IMG/VR virus record: IMGVR_UViG_3300038441_000158
Coordinates: 1 to 42,660 of that record
DNA: 42,660 nt
Source of the DNA: a virus
Reading direction: 5' to 3' (one strand)
Shown here: positions 13,334 to 22,900 of the stretch, one piece after another
Numbering within the stretch: position 1 is the first letter of the stretch
How the letters are laid out: each line of letters begins with the position of its first letter
Translations under genes and position numbers: made by a program
Notes under the pieces: generated by a model
The model's database searches: none
The model's input: the letters and a program-made list of their open reading frames with translations, nothing else
What the model was told of the DNA's origin: nothing

Positions 13334-13813
13334 TCAGTCCTCGATCAGGTTGGATGCGATGCGGTTCGCCCAGCCCTTGGCGAACGAAGGCCAGTTCTTC
13401 AGACCGGTCATGAACTTCAGCCGATACCCGCTGAAGCGCTTGTCGAGCTTCTGAGGGTCCATGGCCCGAACAGCCGCCAGGGTCTTTGGCCCGATCACGC
13501 CGTCATCCGTGACGCCGGCCGCACGCTGGAGAATCTTCACGGCCTGACCTACCCCAGAGTTGACCGCCGTATCGAACACATCAAACCGAACCTCCTCTGG
13601 CATTTCCTCGGCACGCACACGCTTCCAGTAAAGAGCCTGGTAGATCTCCTTGGCCGTGTCGCGCGGAAGGCTGCGCATGACTCCGGTGTAGCCCCAGGAG
13701 CGAGCGACGCTCTGTGTAACCCCCCACATGGTCGCTCCGCCTGGATCGTCTGGATGGTTTGAGTATCCACCTTCATGACCAATCAACCGATCGAATGCCT
13801 GATCGAATAGCAT
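13334..13813 (-). CDS. Endolysin, GH108 muramidase-type
   Basis: A 159-residue peptidoglycan-degrading enzyme. The family signature HEGGYSNHPDDPGGATMWGV with catalytic Glu14 opens the protein. A C-terminal peptidoglycan-binding segment (about 95-150, DDGVIGPKTLAAV) follows. I chose ATG 13813 because GGAGGA lies seven bases upstream and the protein then starts MLFDQAFDRLIGHEGG like its relatives. A weaker ATG at 13828 would add five residues. There is no signal peptide or membrane segment, so release would need a holin. Confidence 0.9.
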   Translation of the reverse strand: MLFDQAFDRLIGHEGGYSNHPDDPGGATMWGVTQSVARSWGYTGVMRSLPRDTAKEIYQALYWKRVRAEEMPEEVRFDVFDTAVNSGVGQAVKILQRAAGVTDDGVIGPKTLAAVRAMDPQKLDKRFSGYRLKFMTGLKNWPSFAKGWANRIASNLIED

Positions 13814-13836
13814 CCTAAAGTCCTCCATATCTAGCT

Positions 13837-16161
13837 TTATGGCTGAATCATGCGTTCTTCAATTGAGCTAATCCTATCCTCCAATTGTTTTATGGCTTCA
13901 TTTTTCTTGAGATCTTCCCGTTTCAGCAGCGCTAGCGTGAGTGCATCAGCTTCTTGGTATCGTATGGTGTACAGATCCCCAGCCTCTCTAGCAGGAACAA
14001 CCAGTTCGCTTCCTGCCTCTTTAGTGATGTTCCCATCTTGATCACGCTCTTCCTCCCAAGTCATGTATTCGGCTGGGGATTCCTCCCAATGATCATGGCA
14101 AAGGACGCCATAGGCGTAAGGGTTGATCCCGTGCGCCGAGAACACATCTCGAACTCTCTGAGCAATAACGCCGGTGTGCAGCCGCGCCTCATCGCCCTTC
14201 TCTGATACACGATCTGTCAGTCTGAACTGCAAGTACTCGACCTCCGCCCAGGCGTCCAAGACTGCATCAGGGATCGACTCGATGTCCTGCTTCTGACGCT
14301 CGTCAGAAGTGACGGTGAATGCGCTTTGTGTGAATCCGCCCGACCATGGAAGTGCGGCAGTACCGCAGGTGTAGGTGTTCGCTGCTAAGGGTGCCAGTTC
14401 CCTAACGAGCGTCTGCCGGAATTCGATACGGCAGACCCCGTTCCCAGCGATAGTTGGAACACCGCCTGCAGCAAGGATTCTGCCTGCGTAAAGGCCTATA
14501 TCCGTTGCGCCGCAGTGGAACTGGATCAGCGGAGTATTTGCGGTACCAGCAATTCCACCTAGGCGGATGGTGTAGTTGTCCGTGTAGTAGGCGCTATCTG
14601 CCAGCGAGATTCGCATGCGGCCATCGTCTGTGTTGTATAGGAACGACTTCGCAACGGCAGCCGATATCAACGTGGAGACGTTGGTTTCGTCGCGCATGTA
14701 AGCACTACTGAGAGGCTGTCGACCATTCTGCACCCCAGCGAACATACCGTACTTCCACTGAGCTCCGGTCACCCCGAGAGCGCCAATCGCATAAGCTGTA
14801 TCGATCACATCGCCTTGCTTCACGCCGGCGGATACAGAGCTATAGCCGGCTCTATAGCGTGCGGACGAGTTCGCATCGATGAGCACGTTGCTCTCGCAGC
14901 CATTCACATGGTCTGTGTACATCGCGTTGACCAGGCTGGCGTAGAAGTTGTGCGCGAAGTACGAGCCGCGAAGGGTTCCAAGCACGCCGGCATCGCCAGA
15001 AAGGCTCTGGCAGTAGGACACTGCGCCAACATAGTTCCGGTCGGTGTTATCCGTCTCTGTTGGTGCCCTCTGTATCAGCATGGCCTCGATAGCGTGACGA
15101 CCGCCACGGCATCCGGAGCCCCCGAAGTTGTGCTGGAAAATTGCACCGTCAACCTTGGTGCCGGCGTTCCCATCATTTTGCGCGTCAAGGCGATCATCGC
15201 GGATATAGAACCTGTTCAGCATCAGGGTATTGCTTGCGCCAATGCCGGTCAGAGATTCATGAATCTCCGAGCCATAGCCACGTGTCACAGTATCGGAGCG
15301 ATAGCTCCCTGCCTTACCGGCCCCCTGATACAGAATTGTCGAGTTGGACATGTCGGCACCAGAGATATAAGCCCCGTCTTGATACTCCAAAACAGTCCCT
15401 TGCGGAACCACAAAGCCAGTTGCCAAGTACACGGAACCGATCTCATTGCGCGGAACAATGATTTTCTTGCCGCCAGCAGCCGCACAGGCAGCCGATAAAG
15501 CCGCCGAGTTATCGGTAACGCCATCAGGAATAGCGCCGAAGTCGGTGATCGAGAACTGTTCTCGCATCTTCGACTGGAACGTACGCTGTACCGCACCAAC
15601 ACCAGTCTGGATGAACCACCCAAAACCACCGACGACACCAGCAACAGCGGCTTCGATATAGGCGATTACTTGACGAACATTGGTCGCGTCCTGTTGATCA
15701 GATCCATCAGCAAGATTCTTTATCTGGCGATTCTCTGCGTCGTAGTAATCCTTGCCGCGTGGCCTGCGAAGCGCCCGTGATAGCCCGCTGAATGCTTGCT
15801 GAATCAGCATCGTCAAACGGTCAAAAACATTCTCATGGATTTCAGGGAAGAAGCGCGCCTGGTTGATGATGTCGGTTTCTTGGACGACATCCATTTCACG
15901 CTCTGCCGTTAACGTATTGCCGATGGCCGGCGCCGCGAACATCGTAAGAGTGCTTAGCGCGTTTCCATCAACCTCTGGCTCGCCAGCACCAATTAGCGAG
16001 TAGTGCGTCCCGAGCGTGAGCGGCGTAACGACTTGCGTGGAATCGTTGACCAGATACACGGTTACATCGCTATTGCTGAAAAACCTGAAAGGCAAAGGGA
16101 AAACGGTGGTGACCCCGTTACCCGGAAACGAGGCTGTGCTTGCGGAGCTGGATACCGTCAT
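13837..16161 (-). CDS. Tailspike with C-terminal S74 intramolecular chaperone
   Basis: A 774-residue receptor-binding spike. Residues about 1-120 are a podovirus tail-attachment domain (FPGNGVTTVFPLPFRFFSNS). The middle (about 205-600) begins FSITDFGAIPDGVTDNSAAL, the entry to a pectate-lyase-type beta helix that often degrades capsule or exopolysaccharide. Residues about 615-774 are a peptidase S74 chaperone with the Ser619/Lys624 pair in SDERQK, where self-cleavage is expected after residue 618. AGGGGG precedes the ATG. It lies inside the lysis cassette rather than with the tail genes. Confidence 0.88.
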   Translation of the reverse strand: MTVSSSASTASFPGNGVTTVFPLPFRFFSNSDVTVYLVNDSTQVVTPLTLGTHYSLIGAGEPEVDGNALSTLTMFAAPAIGNTLTAEREMDVVQETDIINQARFFPEIHENVFDRLTMLIQQAFSGLSRALRRPRGKDYYDAENRQIKNLADGSDQQDATNVRQVIAYIEAAVAGVVGGFGWFIQTGVGAVQRTFQSKMREQFSITDFGAIPDGVTDNSAALSAACAAAGGKKIIVPRNEIGSVYLATGFVVPQGTVLEYQDGAYISGADMSNSTILYQGAGKAGSYRSDTVTRGYGSEIHESLTGIGASNTLMLNRFYIRDDRLDAQNDGNAGTKVDGAIFQHNFGGSGCRGGRHAIEAMLIQRAPTETDNTDRNYVGAVSYCQSLSGDAGVLGTLRGSYFAHNFYASLVNAMYTDHVNGCESNVLIDANSSARYRAGYSSVSAGVKQGDVIDTAYAIGALGVTGAQWKYGMFAGVQNGRQPLSSAYMRDETNVSTLISAAVAKSFLYNTDDGRMRISLADSAYYTDNYTIRLGGIAGTANTPLIQFHCGATDIGLYAGRILAAGGVPTIAGNGVCRIEFRQTLVRELAPLAANTYTCGTAALPWSGGFTQSAFTVTSDERQKQDIESIPDAVLDAWAEVEYLQFRLTDRVSEKGDEARLHTGVIAQRVRDVFSAHGINPYAYGVLCHDHWEESPAEYMTWEEERDQDGNITKEAGSELVVPAREAGDLYTIRYQEADALTLALLKREDLKKNEAIKQLEDRISSIEERMIQP

Positions 16162-16162
16162 G

Positions 16163-16480
16163 TTACCCCCTGTGATACGTCGGCTTGCGGGGCAGCATGC
16201 GCGCTGCGTTGCCCCTGGATTGAATAACTGGGATTAGGACCATGAAAACGAAAACGGTTGACCAGATTGAGCCTGCCAGGTCTGCAACCCGGCCCTGCCC
16301 CAAGGTGATCAACGAGTAAAGCGCCCAGCCAAATGACCCTCCAGCCAAGCCCCAGGCCATCAGGCTAACGCCAGCCTTGAACCTGGCGGAAGGGTCGTGG
16401 AAACGACCCAGCATGTAGGCGATTATCAGAAGCGCGACGCTGCGCACAACCACGATCCATGTACCGAGATCACTCTCCAT
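16163..16480 (-). CDS. Holin-like membrane protein
   Basis: A 105-residue protein from ATG 16480 (GAGGTGA upstream; an in-frame ATG at 16504 lies further inside the upstream gene). Three hydrophobic segments are visible (about 7-24, 37-55 and 67-86) and the C-terminus is basic (RMLPRKPTYHRG), as in class I holins. It overlaps the upstream membrane-protein gene by 11 bases. Holin or antiholin by topology and position; not proven. Confidence 0.6.
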   Translation of the reverse strand: MESDLGTWIVVVRSVALLIIAYMLGRFHDPSARFKAGVSLMAWGLAGGSFGWALYSLITLGQGRVADLAGSIWSTVFVFMVLIPVIQSRGNAARMLPRKPTYHRG

Positions 16481-16856
16481 TCTTCTCACCTCGCTTTGCG
16501 CCAAATGGCGACCAAAGTTTGAGGACAGACACGAGCCACGGCGGGAAATCTTCTTTCTTGCTGACCATCAGAGCGATAGCCATCAGCACGAAAACCAGAA
16601 GCGCTGCGCCGAATGCCGACCAGAGCATCGCGCCCGGCTCGTAAGGCGGCCCGTCTGGGTATTTGTAGATCCCGGTGGCGTATCCAAGACCCCATGAAAC
16701 CACCGTCAGCAGCAGGCGCCTTACGCCGCTCGTGACCGATGGGTATGTCAGGTAGAAGAGGCAGCCAATGGCTGCCCCCGAGGCGGCGTATGGGTTCATA
16801 GCCACCAACCCGGCAAATAATGTTGCGGCTAGCCAAGCTCCGAGTTGCTCCGTCAT
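16470..16856 (-). CDS. Holin-like membrane protein, first gene of lysis cassette
   Basis: A 128-residue protein with hydrophobic stretches at about 5-36, 47-65 and 75-98 and a charged tail (KLWSPFGAKRGEKNGE). GGGAGGG precedes the ATG. It lies just downstream of the shared 17-bp regulatory element. With the next gene it forms a pair of small multi-pass proteins, probably a holin and its regulator; which is which cannot be read from the sequence. Confidence 0.6.
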   Translation of the reverse strand: MTEQLGAWLAATLFAGLVAMNPYAASGAAIGCLFYLTYPSVTSGVRRLLLTVVSWGLGYATGIYKYPDGPPYEPGAMLWSAFGAALLVFVLMAIALMVSKKEDFPPWLVSVLKLWSPFGAKRGEKNGE

Positions 16857-16877
16857 TCGAGTTCCCTCCCAGGGTAA

Positions 16878-16920
16878 TGATCAAATTTTAACCAGATTTG
16901 AGTTATCGACCTATTGATCA
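16878..16920 (-). promoter_or_regulatory. Candidate late promoter/regulatory element, copy A
   Basis: The 17 bases 16878-16894 (minus strand TGGTTAAAATTTGATCA) are identical to 36777-36761 upstream of the terminase operon. A second TGATCA lies at 16915-16920 and overlaps the stop of the giant virion protein gene. TAAAAT could serve as a -10 box, but no good -35 lies 17 bases upstream, so an activator is likely. It is 22 bases before the first lysis gene. Confidence 0.5.
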
Positions 16921-19900
16921 TTTTTTGGGCGGACCGAAGATGACGCCTCGCGTCCAGTCGATGACGCCTTCAGGCTCGATGTCACCTTCAGCTACGCCAA
17001 TCAGGTACTTGGCTGTGCGCTTGGGCTGCGCAGTTGGGAGACCGAAGCCGTAGCCAATCGCATCGATTGCCAGGCCTGCAGTTCTGGCGGTATCAACCTC
17101 CTTGCCTTCTGCTGCAGCCTTGCCTGCAGATCCAGCCCTGCTCAGTGCGCCGAACACTTCTCCGATTGGCGTCGCGCCTTTGTAGGCCCATCCGCTTTCC
17201 AGGCTGGAAGCTAGGTCCCGAACAAGCGGGATACCGAGCAATGGATAGGTCGCAATCTTGAGCGATGCCCAGGCGCGCCAGTCTTCATCGTCGCCAGGGC
17301 CCTGGCCGCTCACCAGAGGGCCGAGCACGGCAGGAATTGCGATCAGGAACATGGTGCGCTCGAAGACGTTCAGGTAGTCGGCCGCCCCTTTGGCTCTGGA
17401 GAAGGCGCGCTTGATGTCTACCGTGCGGTTGTACAGCAGGTTGAAATAGCTGTAGACGATGGTCAGGGCGCGCATCAGGCCATCCTTGCGCTGGACCGCT
17501 GCCAGATCCTTTGGACCGGCTGCCATCTGCGAGAGGCGTACAGCGCGGTCACCAGCCGCAATGGCCTGCTCAGAATCTAGGCCGGTATCCAGACCATGCC
17601 GGTAGCCGGCAATCCAAGTCGGGTAGTCAACCAGAGCTTGGATCACGCCGATGTGCTTGAAAGCCAGGCGCTGAACGAAGGAAAGCCAGTCGCTTTTGCC
17701 GCTGATCTGCTTCAGGACGCCGCGCATGTCGCGGTCAAGGTTATCGACGCGGAAGCGCATTTCACTAGACATCTGATTGACCATTTCCATCGAGTCGAAC
17801 GGATGGCGAATGAACTCCTGCATACCCTTGAAGATGTAGCGCTTGCCGCCGACCTTGCTGAAATATTCGAACGACTGTGAGTAGCCAAGGATCTGTTGTA
17901 GGCCGGTGGTGGCGCTGAAGCCCATGAAACCAACGGCCAGGTTTGCGCGCAAGCGTTCGGCGCCGCGGGTCCATGCGTCGATGCCCTTTTGGCTATCCAG
18001 CACCATATCGTTCGCCACGCCCTGCAGCCATGGGTTGAACTGGTTGGCAACGGCAGGCCCAAGGGTATCGATCAGCATCTGCTTGATCTCCTTGTCGCCG
18101 ATGATCTTGGCCGCGTCCCTGATGGCCTTGCGGTGCGTCAGGTCGTGGATGACCTGTCCAAGGTGCGAAGCGATGATCTCAACGTCAAGCTGGATCGGCG
18201 CCGCGAAGGCATCGACACGCGCTTTGGTGTGACCCTTCGGCGTAGTTGCCCGGGCATAGCCTTGCTCGAATAGGCCACCCTCGTTCCCCAGCTCGTTCTG
18301 TACGCCCGCGTAAGCGCTGCTGCTGGTGTCGTACACAAGAGGCCAGTAACCGCCCTTGAACGTGCCGTATTGCGTCTGTACGGGCGTGGCTTCGACCTTC
18401 TCGGGCGCAACGCCGTGCAGGTCCTTCTCCAGCTGTACGATCGATGGCCAGAGTTCTTCGACCAGATCCCACATGGACTGCACGAATTCCCAGTCGCGCT
18501 GGGTCAGATTGCCAGTGATCTCGTTCAGCTGTTGCTCAGTCCAGGCCTTACCGTTGTGGCCACCATCGAGCAGCTTCTTGCGGTTGCTGGCGTTGCCGGT
18601 GTTAAGCGCCGCCGACAGGATGGCATTCATGGTCAGGGGCTGGCCGAGGCTCTGAATGTGGATCTTCTGCTGCATGACCTTGGCGCCGCGCTCCTTGGTG
18701 TAGGCGTCGACAATCTCGGTCATCTTGATGGCGATATCACGGTTGAGCTGGTCCTTGGCGCCCTGAGCCTCAACGAAGGGCTGGAAGAAGGCGGTAGACC
18801 AAGGGCCGTCAACCTGTCCACCGTCCAGCCACTCAACGATCTGCTCCATCTTGATCAGGGCAGAGCTGTATTCGCCAGCCTGATCACCGATGCGCTCCAG
18901 TAGGGTGCGGGTGTTCTTGTCGATAGGCGGCGCCTTGCGCTTCTCAAGGTTCGCGTATCCGGCCCGGATCAGGTTGTTCTTCGCCTCTTGGAAGTCCTTC
19001 AGGCGCTTGTTCGCCAACAGCTTGTTCTTGGTACCGGCCAGGTGGTTGACGTTGGCCACGAACTCGTCAAGCTCTTGCAGCTGGTCAAGGCTCAGGTCCT
19101 TGTAGTTCACGCGCTGGCTTGTGTTCAGCAAGAACTCAGGAACGATTGGCTCGTTACCCATGGCCAGCTGATCGGCGTACCACGCAGCGAACGACTTGCG
19201 TTTGTCAATCTCGCGCAGGCTCACCTTGCGGAACTCATACTGCTCCATGACGGCGTCGATCTGGTCGAGATAGTCATGGCCGGCCTTGCCCAGGCGCTCA
19301 CGGGTACTGGCCTTGTTGTACTTGAGCATACGGGCAGTGATGTCATCCACCTGTTCGCGGGCCTTGCGCGCCTCCCGGTACATGTAGAAGTTCAGCAGCT
19401 GGCGCTGTTTAGCCTCGTAGGCTGTTTCGAGATCTCCATTGACGAACGCCTCATACGACTGGCGGCCGGCCTTGGCCTCAGCGCGCTGGAACTCTGCAGG
19501 CTGGATATCGCGAACCTTGCGTTGCAGCATGACCCGGCGCGCAGCTTCTTTCAGGATCTGCTGGGTGGTGATGTTCTTGCGGTTGCCCACCTGGGCCAGG
19601 CGGCGCAGTTCTTTTTGCAGCACCTCGGCGCGGCGCTCGTTGTGCGTTGCATCAATGGCGCGCTCTGCGGCCTCGCCAGTGGACTTTGGCCCGTGGCGCT
19701 CAAGCATGCGCTGATCTGTTTCGCGCTTGATGACCTGGCTACGCGGCTCAGCGCCGAGCAGGGCCTTGACCAACTGATCACCAGAGTCATAGCCCAGCAT
19801 TGGGCCGACAATGTCCAGGGGCTGGCCGTCGCGGGCGTGGGTGAATGCCAGCTTGCGGGTTGCCCTGGCGCCGTAGCGTTCTGCCAACTCGCCGCTGTTG

Positions 19901-22900
19901 AGCTTGATGCTCAGTTCAGTACCGTCAGGCATCTGGCCTTTACGCAGGGCGCGCAGGGCGGCGTACTCGGGCAGCGTGTCGACTTCTTCGGTGACCTCGT
20001 CGCGTATCCGAGCGGACTCCTCACGCCACCACTTCGAACGGCGACGTTCTTCTTCGCGAACGATTTCTTCCTCAATGGAATCGCGGGCGTCTGCGTGAGC
20101 CAGGTCGATGCTGTTCTGGTACGAGGCGAACTCCTGCTCAGTCATACCGGCAGCGACTGCATCCGCGAACAGAGGGATGGCGTTTGTCACCTGTTCGGCA
20201 GCGGTGATCTGGTCGTCGGTAGCAACAAGGCGGTCGAACACACGGCGCACATCGTCAGTCAATGTGACATTGAGCCGGCGCAGGTCCTTGTAGATCTGGA
20301 TCAGCCAGCGCTTGAAGCGGGCGAACGCTCCGGCCAGTTCAGGGCTTGGGGCTTTACCCTCGGCAAGATAGCTTTCGAAGCCACGGGCAAACTGCTCATG
20401 TTGCTCAGTGGTGATCGGATCGCCTTCTTCTGCGCCAAGCCAGGCGCGAATGGTGGAAACGTCATCCTTGATCTGCTCAGGCGCGTTCTCATTGGTCGAA
20501 ATTTGATCAATGACTTCGAGGTAGTAGTGTCCGAGTTCGTGCAGGACCGTGGACAGGTCGCGCTTGTCGCCCAAGGAGATCTGGAATCGTCGGTCACCCT
20601 CGCCGCGTGGCGTGAAGGTGATGAAGCCCCGGGCATCGCCGTTGTCGCTCTGGTTCAGTCGGCGCTGGCCAGCAACGGCCGCCGAGTTCATTTCTGTGCC
20701 GTTCCAGCGAACAAGGACCTGATCAGATGGCGTATCAGCGGTCTGCTCAGGGCTGGCAGCCTGCCGCTCGTCGGCGGTCATGGTGCGGCGGCGCTCGGTA
20801 TTGCGGGCCTCGACTTCGCCAGCCAGGCGACGATAGGTCGTCTCAGGGTTGCCGATATCTCGCATCACCTGCTCAGCATCGGCGGCGCGCTGCTCAATCT
20901 GCGGCAGGTCAGTCGCCATTGCATCCTGCATCTGCTGCTCGGTAGGCGTGCGCTCGAAGGTGTCGATGAATGCTTGCCTGCCAGCTTCCTCGCCAAGACT
21001 GTCGATCTCCCGGCGAAGGTCGGCCACCTGACGCCAGTAGTCGCGGTCTGCCATCGCCTGGTCCTTGTCGGCACGCATAGCGTCCTCAGAGCCGCCTGTA
21101 GCGAATCCTTCTCGCACCTGAATAGCGTGCTGTACCTCATGCAGCAGAACGTCAATAGCCGGCGAATCAGCGCTATACAGGGTGGGGTCGCCGATCTCGA
21201 TGTAGGAGCCGACGAAGCCACGTCCTGGCTGAGAAACGAACATCCCGCCAGAGCGGCGGGCGGGGTTGACTCGGATCTGGACCTGCGCCAGCTCAGGGTA
21301 CGCGGCGAACAGTGCCGGGTGATTTAGCGCCTCGCCAAGCATTACGCCATCGACCTCGGCGTCATCAAGCCAGTCGTTGACAGGGGCGAACTGGGCTTGG
21401 CTATCGTCAATCTCGAAACGCCACTTGCCATCGGCGCCCTGTGCCCAGCCGGTCTCGCGGCGCACCTGCTCAGCATTGTCGCCATCCGCAATGCGCTGCT
21501 CGGCGTCGGCCAGCGATGACATGTCAGCAGTCCAGGCGGTCTGTCCAGCGAACTGATCCAGGCGTCGGCCCTGCTGCGGTCCAGCCTGTTCGGCGGTGAA
21601 GGTCAGCGGGAATTGCTGGCGGATCTGTTCCAAGGCTTGGCCGGTGCGCTCGGCCAGGTTGCTCAGTACGGACAGGTGCACGCTGGCGTACTGCTCGGCA
21701 TCTGCGCGGCGATACCCGGACGCAACAAGGTCATCGACAACTTCGCGGTAGGCATTGGTCTCCGGTGAGTTCTGCTGAACGATCTTGCCGAGGTCATCAA
21801 GCTGTGCTTCTTGGTCCGCAGTCCAGGCCTCGACATCTGCAGGACTCATGCCATCCGCCTGAGTGCGGATGCTTTGGCTGAGGTCTTGGTGATAGTCAGC
21901 GAAGACCCGCAGGTAGTCAGCAGTCTTGATTGCCACGCTGCCACCCCGGGCAGAGGCATCAGCGAACTGCTCGGTCATGCCCGGGATCGACAGCATCAGC
22001 TCTGGCAAATCGGCCTTCCCGTCTTGATTCAGACGGGTCAGTGCCTCTGCAGGAATCCACAGGGTTTCCATCGGCGTATCGGCAAGCTGGGCCTTGGCGA
22101 TGTCGCCGAAGGTGTCAGCTTCTCGGCCACGGGTCTTGCTGCTCAGCGAGGCGTCGACCATTTCATCCAGGGATGATTGACTCACCCTAGACTCACGCGC
22201 CCTGCGAAGACCATCCTTGATTCCCTCAATCAAGCGCCTGTTGCTAAAAGCAAGCACATCCAGTGACGACATGCCCGCCCCCGCAACCGATTCAAGAAGG
22301 ACTTCGCCAGCGTTTACTTTCCCTTCTGCTGCGAATTGCCCAGCTGCTTCGCTTGCCCCCTCACCTACACCTTGCACAGGGAATTGAATTGCGAGGTTTG
22401 CCAGTTCCCGCTGAGTATTCGTCAGGCTTCTTCCAGCGATCCTAGAAGGAGCAAGAAGTTTGCTTGCCAAGCCCATGCTAACCAAGTCTACGGCGGTGGT
22501 CCCAGCAGCCTTTAGGCTAGCCTTGCGCTCGGCTTGCGCCATTAGGTTGTCATCTTGTAGAGCCCTAAGAACTGCCTTTGGGTTGTTGATGTCTACCTTT
22601 GCTTCTCGCAGAACGTCCAGAATCTTGGACTGGTACTCGCCAGCGAAACCAATACCTCCGGCTGCTAGTGGTCCGGCTAGCGCGCCGGCAATAAGCATTT
22701 CTGCGCTGGTGGCACCCGCCCCAAAAGATGTCCTTACGGCGTACCCAGGGTTTTCTGCAAGAGCTTCAGCGGTTGCTGATAGGCTGCCTCGACCGGTTGG
22801 CTGCTGATAAATCTGCCGCTCAATGCCGCCAAGTGGGATGCCGACTGAAAGCCTGTTCTCAAGCTCAGCCGCTCGGCGTGCGCCTGGGTCCACTGGCATG

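Noticed and set aside
13837-16161. Diversity-generating retroelement as in BPP-1
   Set aside because: Head genes resemble BPP-1, but no reverse transcriptase (YADD-type) frame exists and no template/variable repeat pair was seen in the tailspike or fibre genes.
18988-21327. Long plus-strand ORF (779 codons) opposite the giant virion protein
   Set aside because: It lies wholly antisense to a convincing gene, has no ribosome site or family, and shows the Leu/Val/Ala-rich composition typical of mirror frames in GC-rich DNA.
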